Below, piece by piece: positions 43,790-51,704 of a stretch of DNA of 64,000 nt (its first letter is position 1; every line of letters begins with the position of its first letter). A program made the position numbers and the translations under genes. The stretch spans positions 4,960,001 through 5,024,000 of the forward strand of contig NZ_CP108095.1 of the NCBI RefSeq assembly GCF_036194065.1, given 5' to 3'. This DNA is from Streptomyces sp. NBC_00239 (GTDB taxonomy: Bacteria > Actinomycetota > Actinomycetes > Streptomycetales > Streptomycetaceae). Under the pieces are notes generated by a model. That model saw only the letters and a program-made list of their open reading frames with translations. It was not told the DNA's origin and did no database searches.

Positions 43790-44733
43790 CCGCCGCGGAC
43801 GGCGCCGACGTCCCGCTCGCCGCCCTCCGCCCGCTCCACAAGATCGGGGACGGCGGCCAGGGCGAGGTGCACACCCTCGACGGGCAGCCGGGGGTGCTCT
43901 ACAAGAGCTACCGCGAGCCGCACCGGGTCGACGGCTCCGCCCTCACCGACCTGGTGGCGGTCCGTCAGGCGCTCGGCCGGGGCGACCGCGAACAGCTGGA
44001 CGCCGAGACGGCCTGGCCGCTGTGCCGGGTCGTCGACGGCCCCCGCACCACCGGGTTCCTGATGTACGAGGCGCCCCCGACGATGTCCTGGACCACCGCC
44101 GACGGCGGCACCAAGCTCACCGAGCTCGCCTACCTGCTGCGGCCCGCCAAGGCCGCCTGGAAGGCCGTGGCCCAGCCGAGCCCGACCGAGCGCTACACCC
44201 TGGCGGTGGCCCTGGTCGAACTGCTCGGCCGGCTGCACGCCATGGGCCTGATCCTGGGCGACCTCTCGCAGGCCAACGTGCTGTGGACGCTCCGCCCGGG
44301 CCCGGGGGTCTTCCTGCTGGACTGCGACGGGCTGCGGCTCAGCGGCCGCCCGCCCGTCCTCGCGCAGGCGGACACCCCCGACTGGAACGACCCGAAGGCC
44401 CCGCCCGGACTGGTCTCCGTGGACAGCGACCGCTACAAGGCGGCCCTCGCGGTCGGCCGGATCCTCTCCCAGGACGCGTACGTGGCACCGGGCCGGCCCC
44501 TGTCGCTGGTGCCGGGGGTCCTCGACGAGCGCCGCGAGAACGCCGTACGGGCCCTGCACGCCGACGCGGCCGGCGCGCACGGCACCCGCCCGCACCTGGG
44601 GCAGTGGCGGGTGGCCCTCTCCGGACGGGAGACCATCAGACTGGCCGCGGCCGAGCCGGCCCCCCGGCCCGAGATCGACCAGGCGAAATTCGACGGGATC
44701 CGCAAGCGCGGCAGCATCAGCCTGCGCGACTGA
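43786..44733 (+). CDS. Atypical Ser/Thr protein kinase of the TerY-P triad
   Basis: 315 residues. The kinase core can be followed: the glycine loop IGDGGQGEVHTL, the lysine in GVLYKSY (K40), the catalytic loop LGDLSQANVLW (GDLSxxN in place of HRDxxxxN) and LLDCDGLRL in the DFG position. A C-terminal 60-residue tail ends KRGSISLRD. The altered loops mark a family outside the Hanks PknB type, as in the TerY-P triad. It is the last gene of the operon and shares GTGA with the phosphatase, so kinase and phosphatase are made together and likely oppose each other. Confidence 0.85.
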   Translation: MTAADGADVPLAALRPLHKIGDGGQGEVHTLDGQPGVLYKSYREPHRVDGSALTDLVAVRQALGRGDREQLDAETAWPLCRVVDGPRTTGFLMYEAPPTMSWTTADGGTKLTELAYLLRPAKAAWKAVAQPSPTERYTLAVALVELLGRLHAMGLILGDLSQANVLWTLRPGPGVFLLDCDGLRLSGRPPVLAQADTPDWNDPKAPPGLVSVDSDRYKAALAVGRILSQDAYVAPGRPLSLVPGVLDERRENAVRALHADAAGAHGTRPHLGQWRVALSGRETIRLAAAEPAPRPEIDQAKFDGIRKRGSISLRD

Positions 44734-44761
44734 CCCGCCGGAACGCACCGCCGGCCCGTAC

Positions 44762-44833
44762 GGCGCCGGGGGCTCGGGAGCCGGCCGGGGCTCGGGAGCC
44801 GGCCGGGACACGGGAACGCGCCGGGACACGGGA
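44762..44833. repeat. Short direct repeats downstream of the kinase
   Basis: GGGCTCGGGAGCCGGCCGGG occurs twice in succession, followed by two GGGACACGGGAA words. Function unknown; each unit is partly self-complementary. Confidence 0.6.
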
Positions 44834-44834
44834 A

Positions 44835-44870
44835 GGGGCGCGGGAAGGGCCCTCGCCCCTCCCGCGCCCC
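44835..44870. terminator. Hairpin between convergent kinase and LCP genes
   Basis: GGGGCGCGGGA (44835-44845) pairs with TCCCGCGCCCC (44860-44870); a further GGGC/GCCC pairing is possible inside. Confidence 0.65.
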
Positions 44871-44888
44871 CGTCCGGGCCCGCACCCG

Positions 44889-46205
44889 CTAGTTGCCGGT
44901 GACGGTGACCTTCTCGTCGTCCTGGATCTGCTTGACCAGCTGCCGCACCTTCGCCTTGTCCCAGACCAGGTTGCCGCCGCGGCTGCCCGAGATCGGGATG
45001 TTCATCGAGGTGCCCTCGCCGCCGCTGATGCCCTTCATCGCGAAGAACATCTCGCCCAGGTCGAACAGGCCCATGTCCTCGTCCACGATCAGCGTGTCCA
45101 GACCGGCGCCCAGCGTCGGGTACAGCGCGAAGGGGTTGAGGATCGTGCCCGGCGTCGCCGCCTGGTGGGCCAGCGCCGCCAGGAACTTCTGCTGGTTCTT
45201 CGTACGGTCCAGATCGCTGCCCGCGAAGGCGTAGCGGGTACGGACGAAGGCCAGCGCCTGCTCGCCGTTGAGGGTCTGCTCGCCGGCCTGGAAGTCGGCG
45301 CCGGACTTCTTGTCCTTGAAGGCCTTCGGGATGTCCATCTCGACGCCGCCGAGCGCGTCCACGATGTTCGCGAAGCCCGCGAAGCCGATCTCGGCGTAGT
45401 GGTCGATGCGCAGGCCGGTGTTGTACTCGACCGTGCGGACCAGCAGCTCGGGGCCGTCCATCGCGTACGCGGCGTTCAGCTTGGTGCGCATCCCCTTGCC
45501 CGGGTACTTCTTGCCGGATTCGGAGCCGACGAAGGACGGGATCTCCACGTCCGAGTCGCGCGGCAGCGAGATCATCGACGTGCCGCCGGAGCAGGTGGCG
45601 AGGATCATCATCGAGTCGGTCCGCTTGCCCTCGGCCGAGCCCGTGTGCAGCTTCTTCTTCTCCTCGGCGGACATGCCCTCGCGGCTGTCCGAGCCGACGA
45701 TCAGGTACGTCGTGCAGTCGTCGTCCTCCGGGCGCTCGATGACCTTCGACAGGTCCACCTCGCGCCGGACCTTCGAGTCGGCCCAGAAGTACGTGCCGAC
45801 GGTCGTGACGACCAGCACCGACGCCAGCACGATCGAGCCGACCTTGATCCGCTTGCGCCAGTCCGGCGCGGGCTGCGGAGGCCGCCCCGGGCGCGCCGAC
45901 GGCGGCGCGGGCGGACCGGCCGGGTGTCCGCCGGGCCCGCCGGGACCGCCCTGGCCGCCGGGGGTGCCGTAGACCTGGCCCGTGTTGTATCCGCTGTCGT
46001 ACCCGGCGAAGGTGTCGTGCTGCTGTGCCTGCTGCGGAGGCACCCCGTAACCGGACGGCGGCGGGCCGGCCGGGCGCTGCGGGCGCGGGGGCTGCTGACG
46101 CTGGACGTGCCGCATCGACCGTGCGCCCTCGGGCTGCGGGTGTGCGCTGCCGCGGCCGTGCCGGTCGCCGCGGTTCTCGTTCCAGCCTTCGGGCCAGTCA
46201 TTCAT
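44889..46205 (-). CDS. LytR-CpsA-Psr (LCP) family protein 1
   Basis: 438 residues: a Pro/Gly/Gln-rich cytoplasmic start of about 110, a helix (IVLASVLVVTTVGTYF), then the LCP domain with TYLIVGSDSREG, RTDSMMILA, MISLPRDSDVEIP, TKLNAAYAMDGPELLVRTVE and FVRTRYAFAGSDLDRTKNQQ. LCP proteins transfer lipid-linked polymers (teichoic or teichuronic acids, arabinogalactan-like glycans) on to peptidoglycan outside the membrane. It has no LytR_C domain. The ATG at 46205 is chosen by homology of the start; the ATG at 46217 is also possible and neither has a good ribosome site. Confidence 0.9.
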   Translation of the reverse strand: MNDWPEGWNENRGDRHGRGSAHPQPEGARSMRHVQRQQPPRPQRPAGPPPSGYGVPPQQAQQHDTFAGYDSGYNTGQVYGTPGGQGGPGGPGGHPAGPPAPPSARPGRPPQPAPDWRKRIKVGSIVLASVLVVTTVGTYFWADSKVRREVDLSKVIERPEDDDCTTYLIVGSDSREGMSAEEKKKLHTGSAEGKRTDSMMILATCSGGTSMISLPRDSDVEIPSFVGSESGKKYPGKGMRTKLNAAYAMDGPELLVRTVEYNTGLRIDHYAEIGFAGFANIVDALGGVEMDIPKAFKDKKSGADFQAGEQTLNGEQALAFVRTRYAFAGSDLDRTKNQQKFLAALAHQAATPGTILNPFALYPTLGAGLDTLIVDEDMGLFDLGEMFFAMKGISGGEGTSMNIPISGSRGGNLVWDKAKVRQLVKQIQDDEKVTVTGN

Positions 46206-46351
46206 GTGGACCAGCATGCACGGCCGCGCGTGCCGTCCGACAGCCCGGGGGGCACATCGTGCCAGGGCTGTTGCAGAGCTGCTGCCTTGTCACCGGCGCA
46301 GGGCGTCTCCTGCGGAGCTTGCCTGACCCGCGAGATCCGGAAGAGACGGCC

Positions 46352-46357
46352 TAAAGT
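46352..46357 (+). promoter_or_regulatory. -10 box for a leaderless thioesterase transcript
   Basis: TAAAGT ends about 6 bases before the ATG, with no ribosome site. Confidence 0.45.
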
Positions 46358-46363
46358 GACCCC

Positions 46364-46900
46364 ATGACTGAAATACCCGGTGACCTCCAGGGCAAGCCGA
46401 CCTCGGCTTCCCGGACCACGCTGAGCCACATCATGACGAGCCACGACACCAACCTGCTGGGGACGGTGCACGGTGGCGTGATCATGAAGCTCGTGGACGA
46501 CGCGGCGGGCGCGGTGGCCGGGCGGCACTCGGGCGGGCCCGCCGTCACCGCCTCCATGGACGAGATGGCCTTCCTGGCACCGGTCCGCGTCGGCGACCTC
46601 GTGCACGTCAAGGCCCAGTGCAACTGGACCGGCCGCTCCTCGATGGAGATCGGCGTCCGGGTGCTCGCCGAGCGCTGGAACGAGTCCACGCCCGCCACCC
46701 AGGTCGGCAGCGCCTACCTCGTCTTCGCGGCCGTGGACGCCGAGGGCAAGCCCCGCACGGTTCCGCCGGTCCTCCCGGAGACCGACCAGGACAAGCGCCG
46801 CTACCAGGAGGCGATGATCCGCCGCACCCACCGCCTGGCCAAGCGCCGCGCGATCCTGGACCTCCGCGAGCGCCGCGCGGCCGAGGGCCTCGACGACTAG
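46364..46900 (+). CDS. Acyl-CoA thioesterase, hotdog fold
   Basis: 178 residues, one hotdog domain. The catalytic region HDTNLLGTVHGGVIMKLVDDAA, with Asn/Asp and the HGG turn, matches the YciA/BACH group of acyl-CoA hydrolases; ASMDEMAFLAPVRVGDLV follows. It releases CoA from medium or long acyl-CoA in the cytoplasm. A charged C-terminal helix (EAMIRRTHRLAKRRAILDLR) is extra. Likely leaderless. It sits alone between LCP genes. Confidence 0.92.
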   Translation: MTEIPGDLQGKPTSASRTTLSHIMTSHDTNLLGTVHGGVIMKLVDDAAGAVAGRHSGGPAVTASMDEMAFLAPVRVGDLVHVKAQCNWTGRSSMEIGVRVLAERWNESTPATQVGSAYLVFAAVDAEGKPRTVPPVLPETDQDKRRYQEAMIRRTHRLAKRRAILDLRERRAAEGLDD

Positions 46901-46925
46901 GGCGCACCGGCGCGGCGTCACCGGC

Positions 46926-46945
46926 CCCGGGGCCGTAGCCCCGGG
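46926..46945. terminator. Hairpin between thioesterase and LCP 2 genes
   Basis: CCCGGGGC (46926-46933) pairs with GCCCCGGG (46938-46945) across a CGTA loop. Confidence 0.55.
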
Positions 46946-46947
46946 CC

Positions 46948-48414
46948 TCAGCCGGCCCCGCAGGTCACCTGGTCGCCGGTGACGACCCCGAATTCGCCCT
47001 GGTAGGGGTCCTCCGCCTGCACCCGGACGACCTTGCGGTACTCCGAGCCGGCCGTCACCCGCAGGGTCGGCCCCAGCCCCGCCACCGCCCGCAGCTCCGA
47101 GCCCGGCAGGGCCGCGGCCAGGGTCCGCGCCGAGCGGTCCCAGCGCGGGTCGTACGCCACCACCGTGCGCCGCACGTCCCGGCTCGCCCCGGCGCTCGGA
47201 GCCTGCGAGGTGAGGAAGCCGGTGGCCCGCAGCGCCTTGTCGACCCGGCCGCCGAGCCCGTCGATCCGGGTGCCGTTCTCGACGTGCACCCGGATCTGCT
47301 GCGGTGCCACGTCCACCAGGACGGCGGGCTCGGTGCGCTTGGGCCGGGCCGGCGCGAGCGGCTTGTCGTCGCGCAGCGCCTCGAACAGCCGGGCCGCCTT
47401 CGGCCCGTCCCAGCGCACCACCGAACCCAGCCGCGGCACCCGGGAGCCGCCCGCGGCGATCGGCACCGACGCGAACTCCGACGACGACGGGGTGAACTCC
47501 CGCATCGCCTGCCCGAGCGCGAGCATCTGCTCCGACCCGAAGTTCTTGTCGGCCCGCACCGACCCCAGCAGGGTCGAGCTGACCTCCTTGAACTTGACCG
47601 GGTTGAGCAGCACCCCGCTGGTCGTCGCCTGCTTGACCAGCGCCGCCAGGAAGCGCTGCTGGCGCTGCATCCGCCCCAGGTCCGCGGCCCCGTCGATGTG
47701 CCGGGACCGTACGTACTGCAAGGCCTGCCCGCCGGTCAGCTTGTGGGTGCCGGGCAGCAGGTCCAGGCCCGTGTACGAGTCGCGCATCGCCTTGGCCGTG
47801 CAGATCTCGACCCCGCCCATCGCGTCGACCGTCTTCATGAAGCTGGTGAAGTCGACCTCCAGGTAGTGGTCGATCTTCACCCGGGTCATGTTCTCGACGG
47901 TCCGCACGGTCAGGTTGGGCCCGCCCTCCGCGTAGGCCGCGTTCAGCTTCACCGGGTGCGGCCCGTGGTGCCTGCCGCTGGACTGCTCGGTGTGCGCGGG
48001 CACCTCGGCGTAGCTGTCCCGCGGCAGGCTGACCACGCTGGCCCGCTCCCGGTCCGCGGAGACGTGCACCAGCATGATCGTGTCGGTGCAGTGGCAGGGG
48101 GTGCCGCCGAGCCGGTACTCCCGCTTGTCGTCCCGGTCGATCTTGTCGCGGCCGTCGGTGCCGACGAGCAGGAAGTTCAGGCCGTGCCCCGCCTGCGGCC
48201 GGTTCTTCATGTCCTTGAACGGGTCGACCCGTTCGATCCCGGTGTCCAGGCCCGTCATCACGGCGTGGCCGACCGCCCCCGAGCCGAGCACGGCCATCGC
48301 CAGCCCGGCCGCCAGCCGCACCCCCCAGCGCGGCCGGTCGCCGCGCCGGGCCGGACCGCCGCGCCGGGGGTGTCGCGGCGGCCGGGGAGTGGGGGAGCGG
48401 TGCGGGTGGGGCAC
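46948..48414 (-). CDS. LytR-CpsA-Psr (LCP) family protein 2 with LytR C-terminal domain
   Basis: 488 residues. A short basic Pro-rich start, a helix (LAAGLAMAVLGSGAVGHAVM), the LCP domain (FLLVGTDGRD; CTDTIMLVHVSADR; VVSLPRDSYAEVP; VKLNAAYAEGGPNLTVRTVE; QYVRSRHIDG) and a C-terminal LytR_C-like domain (IRVHVENGTRIDGLGGRVD). It should be an extracellular wall-polymer ligase. The GTG at 48414 follows GGAGG by 8 bases. It is divergent from a glycosyltransferase gene. Confidence 0.9.
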   Translation of the reverse strand: MPHPHRSPTPRPPRHPRRGGPARRGDRPRWGVRLAAGLAMAVLGSGAVGHAVMTGLDTGIERVDPFKDMKNRPQAGHGLNFLLVGTDGRDKIDRDDKREYRLGGTPCHCTDTIMLVHVSADRERASVVSLPRDSYAEVPAHTEQSSGRHHGPHPVKLNAAYAEGGPNLTVRTVENMTRVKIDHYLEVDFTSFMKTVDAMGGVEICTAKAMRDSYTGLDLLPGTHKLTGGQALQYVRSRHIDGAADLGRMQRQQRFLAALVKQATTSGVLLNPVKFKEVSSTLLGSVRADKNFGSEQMLALGQAMREFTPSSSEFASVPIAAGGSRVPRLGSVVRWDGPKAARLFEALRDDKPLAPARPKRTEPAVLVDVAPQQIRVHVENGTRIDGLGGRVDKALRATGFLTSQAPSAGASRDVRRTVVAYDPRWDRSARTLAAALPGSELRAVAGLGPTLRVTAGSEYRKVVRVQAEDPYQGEFGVVTGDQVTCGAG

Positions 48415-48570
48415 GGGGGACACCTCCGCGGGCGGCAGGGAGACGGCGGGGAGATTCGTCAGAACAGTAGGTCCATACGATCGGGGCCCGCCGGTCCCGC
48501 TCCTCCGGCGCGCACCGGTGTCCCCCGTACGCGGTAACGTGACACCGCTACCGACCTTGTGAAGGACCCC

Positions 48571-49620
48571 ATGCCCACCCAGCAGCCCGCAGTCTCGGTG
48601 ATCATGCCGGTGCTCAACGAGGAGCGCCACCTGCGCGACTCCGTCCACCACATCCTCGCCCAGGAGTACGCCGGCGAGATGGAGGTGGTGATCGCCCTCG
48701 GCCCCTCCACGGACCGCACCGACGAGATCGCCGCCGAGCTCGTGCGCGAGACCGCGGCGCACGGACGCGCGCGCGTCCACACCGTGCCGAACCCCACCGG
48801 CCGCACCCCCGCCGCCCTGAACGCCGCCATCAAGGCGTCCCGCCACCCGATCGTGGTGCGCGTCGACGGGCACGGCATGCTCTCCCCGGACTACATCGCC
48901 ACCGCCGTGCGCCTCCTGGAGGAGACCGGCGCGCAGAACGTCGGCGGCATCATGCACGCCGAGGGCGAGAACGCCTGGGAGGACGCCGTCGCCGCGGCCA
49001 TGACCTCGAAGATCGGCGTCGGCAACGCGGCCTTCCACACCGGCGGCCAGGCCGGCCCCGCCGAGACCGTCTACCTGGGCGTGTTCCGGCGCGAGGCGCT
49101 GGAGCAGCAGGACGGCTACAACGTGGAGTTCATCCGCGCCCAGGACTGGGAGCTGAACTTCCGGATCCGCGAGGCCGGCGGGCTCATCTGGTTCTCGCCC
49201 GAGCTGAAGGTCCAGTACCGGCCGCGGCCGAGCGTGCGCGCCCTGGCCAAGCAGTACAAGGACTACGGCCGTTGGCGGCACGTGGTGGCGCGCTACCACC
49301 GCGGCTCCATCAACCTGCGCTACCTGGCCCCGCCGACCGCCGTGGTGGCGATCGCGGCCGGCCTGGTCGCCGGTGCGCTGGTCACCCCCTGGGCGCTGCT
49401 CGTGCCCGGCGGCTACCTCGCGGCCATCACGGCCGGCTCCGTCCCGGCCGGCAAGGGACTCCCGCTGAAGGCCCGGCTGCAGATCCCGGTCGCCCTGGCG
49501 ACCATGCACATGTGCTGGGGCTACGGCTTCCTGACCAGCCCGCGCTCGCTCGCCCGCAAGGTCATCGCCTCCCGGCGGCCGTCGGTGCGCACCGCGGACG
49601 CGACCGCCGACGCGCGCTAG
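48571..49620 (+). CDS. Family 2 glycosyltransferase, membrane associated
   Basis: 349 residues. The GT-A domain opens with VSVIMPVLNEERHLRDSV; the acidic site IVVRVDGHGMLSPDYI and the late AQDWELNFRIREAGG / RPRPSVRALAKQYKDYGRWR match GT2 polymer synthases. Two to three helices near the C-terminus (TAVVAIAAGLVAGALV; WALLVPGGYLAAITA) hold it at the membrane. It likely adds sugars to a lipid-linked or polymer acceptor for the LCP enzymes around it. ATG 48571 has AAGGA 4 bases before it; the GTG at 48559 is less likely. Confidence 0.88.
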   Translation: MPTQQPAVSVIMPVLNEERHLRDSVHHILAQEYAGEMEVVIALGPSTDRTDEIAAELVRETAAHGRARVHTVPNPTGRTPAALNAAIKASRHPIVVRVDGHGMLSPDYIATAVRLLEETGAQNVGGIMHAEGENAWEDAVAAAMTSKIGVGNAAFHTGGQAGPAETVYLGVFRREALEQQDGYNVEFIRAQDWELNFRIREAGGLIWFSPELKVQYRPRPSVRALAKQYKDYGRWRHVVARYHRGSINLRYLAPPTAVVAIAAGLVAGALVTPWALLVPGGYLAAITAGSVPAGKGLPLKARLQIPVALATMHMCWGYGFLTSPRSLARKVIASRRPSVRTADATADAR

Positions 49621-49645
49621 CCGCCCGTGTGCGCAGACACACGAA

Positions 49646-49699
49646 GGGCCCGACCCCCCAGCCTCGCCCGCGTTCTCGGCGAGGCTGGGGGTCGGGCCC
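49646..49699. terminator. Large hairpin between convergent glycosyltransferase and LCP 3 genes
   Basis: GGGCCCGACC onward pairs with GGCGAGGCTGGGGGTCGGGC, giving about 22 base pairs with one bulged C and a 9-base loop. The CAGCCTCGCC/GGCGAGGCTG part resembles the dispersed repeat arms. Confidence 0.85.
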
Positions 49700-49727
49700 G
49701 TACACGTCGTGCACGCACGGCCGGCCG

Positions 49728-51503
49728 CTACCAGGTGAAGCCCTTCTGGACCTCCATGCAGGCTCCGCTGTCGTCGCCGTTGAGCGGGCGCGCCGAGTCG
49801 GGCGCCACGGTCGGCGGGGGTTCGGCCGCGGCCCCGGTCGCGGATCCCGGCGCGGCCGGCCGGTCGCCGGTGCGCCAGTCCTTGCCGACGAACAGGGTCA
49901 CCCCGGACACGTCCGTGGAGCGCTGCACGGCGGTCGCCGGCAGCCCGAGGGCGGTGGCCACGGCCAGCGCGTCGCCGGCCTGGTCGAGGCCCGCGTAACG
50001 GATCACGGTGGTGTCCTCGGCTGCCTCCTGGCCGTCGGCGAGCGCCTTGGTGAAGCCCTTGCCGTTCAGCAGCGCGGCCACGGCGTCGGCACGGCCCTGG
50101 GTCTTCGCCTCGCCCTGCTTGCCGGCGGTGGCGTTGCGGACCATCACGGGGATCCGGTCGGGCGACGCGGCCGGGTCGGTGACCGCGGACGCGGTGGGCG
50201 TCGGCGTCGGAGCGGGCTTGGCGGTGGCGCCCTTCGCCGGGCCCTTGCCGTCGAGCGGGATGTCGTCGCGGACCATCGCGAAGAGCTTCTGGGCGTCGCC
50301 CTCCTTGGGCTCCACCTTGCCCTCCAGCCGGTCGCTGTAGACCCACGGCATGGTGGTCATGGTGATCCGGCCGGTGGGGACCTTCTTGAGCTCCATGCTG
50401 AGGTCGAAGAGCTTGTCGATCCGGTCCAGACCGGAGTCGACGACCATGGCGCCGATGGCGGCCTCGGCCAGGCTGTGCAGCTTCAGCGGGTTGCGCAGGT
50501 TCGCGTTCGCGCGGAACTCCCGCGCCATCGAGTTCATGTACATGTGCTGGGCGTGGGTGCGGGCGAGGTCGGTGCCGTCCTCGAAGCCGTACCGGGTCCG
50601 CAGCCACTGGAGGGCCTGCACCCCCTGGATCTTGGTCTCGCCCTTGGTGAGCTTGAGGCCCGAGCCGTGGCCCTCGCTGTCGCGCGAGAAGACGTTGTCC
50701 TGGACGCAGACCGGGACGCCGCCGATGGCGTCGGCCATCGACACCACGCCCTTGAAGTCGATCATCATGAAGTGGTCGATCGGGATGCCGGTGAGCTCCT
50801 GCCAGGTGGCCACCGTGCAGCCGGGTCCGCCGCGCCCGAGCGACTCGTTCGTCAGGCGGTAGCCGGCGGTCGCCTCGTACACCTTGCCGTCGGTGTCGGT
50901 GCACTTGGGCAGCTTGAGCAGGGTGTCGCGCGGCATGCTGATGACGGACATGTTGCTGCGGTCGGCCGAGACGTGCACCAGCATCTGTACGTCGGCCAGC
51001 GGGGTGCCGCCGAAGGTGTCGCGGGCGCCGCCGAGGTCCTGGTTGGCCTTGTCGTCGCGGGCGTCGGAGCCGATCAGCAGGATGTTCAGCGGGACTTGGC
51101 CGAAGGCGTTCGGCCGCGAGGCGCCCAGCTTGCCGTCGCCGAGGTTCAGCGCGTCCGTCTGGATGCCGTCGTTGAGGTGGCGGTAGTACAGGTAGCCGGC
51201 GCCGGCCGTGGCCAGCACCAGGAAGGCGAGGCCGGTGGATATCCAGCGCAGCACCCGGCGCGGGCCGCGGCGGCGGGTACGGGCCCGGCCGCGGGGGCCG
51301 GAGGGGCCGCCGGGGCCGCCCGTACGGCCGGGGGAGCGCCGGCGGGTGCCGGCACCGGGACGGCCCGTGCCGGCGGCTTTGCCACGGCCGCCGTCGCGGC
51401 CGCCGGCTATCGCCGCGGACGCGTCGGCGCCCGCGTCCGCGCCCGCTATGCCGTCAGGCGCCTCCGTGGACGCACCCTCCCCCCGCACGCTGCTCTGCCT
51501 CAC
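49728..51503 (-). CDS. LytR-CpsA-Psr (LCP) family protein 3
   Basis: 591 residues. A long Gly/Arg/Ala-rich cytoplasmic part (1-85), a helix (LAFLVLATAGAGYLYYRHL), the LCP domain (NILLIGSDARDD; DVQMLVHVSADR; VISMPRDTLLKLP; QWLRTRYGFEDGTDLARTHA) and a LytR_C-like end (IPVMVRNATAGKQGE). The usual KLNAAYA motif is replaced by YRLTNESLGRGG, and a CTV cysteine follows, features shared with the two LCP genes next to it. The GTG at 51503 follows GGGGGGAACGG closely. First of three tandem LCP genes on this strand. Confidence 0.9.
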   Translation of the reverse strand: MRQSSVRGEGASTEAPDGIAGADAGADASAAIAGGRDGGRGKAAGTGRPGAGTRRRSPGRTGGPGGPSGPRGRARTRRRGPRRVLRWISTGLAFLVLATAGAGYLYYRHLNDGIQTDALNLGDGKLGASRPNAFGQVPLNILLIGSDARDDKANQDLGGARDTFGGTPLADVQMLVHVSADRSNMSVISMPRDTLLKLPKCTDTDGKVYEATAGYRLTNESLGRGGPGCTVATWQELTGIPIDHFMMIDFKGVVSMADAIGGVPVCVQDNVFSRDSEGHGSGLKLTKGETKIQGVQALQWLRTRYGFEDGTDLARTHAQHMYMNSMAREFRANANLRNPLKLHSLAEAAIGAMVVDSGLDRIDKLFDLSMELKKVPTGRITMTTMPWVYSDRLEGKVEPKEGDAQKLFAMVRDDIPLDGKGPAKGATAKPAPTPTPTASAVTDPAASPDRIPVMVRNATAGKQGEAKTQGRADAVAALLNGKGFTKALADGQEAAEDTTVIRYAGLDQAGDALAVATALGLPATAVQRSTDVSGVTLFVGKDWRTGDRPAAPGSATGAAAEPPPTVAPDSARPLNGDDSGACMEVQKGFTW

Positions 51504-51704
51504 CCGTTCCCCCCTGATCGTCCTGCTGTGTCAGGAATTGTGCCGGTCGCCGCGGTCGCGGTCCGGCCTTGACTGCCAACTGCCTCGCACGGCCGCCCAC
51601 TTCGCGACGCTCCGCGCTTCCCCGCACCCGCACGCGACTGCGTACCGCCGCACGCTACGTCCCGTTCCTGTGCGCCGGTCCCCGCCGCCGCGCGCGGGTT
51701 CCCG

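Noticed and set aside
46948..50904. A 1,318-codon open frame on the minus strand
   Set aside because: It runs across an intergenic hairpin, antisense to the glycosyltransferase, and out of frame with LCP 3. High GC leaves shadow frames open; only its C-terminal part (46948-48414) is the real LCP 2.
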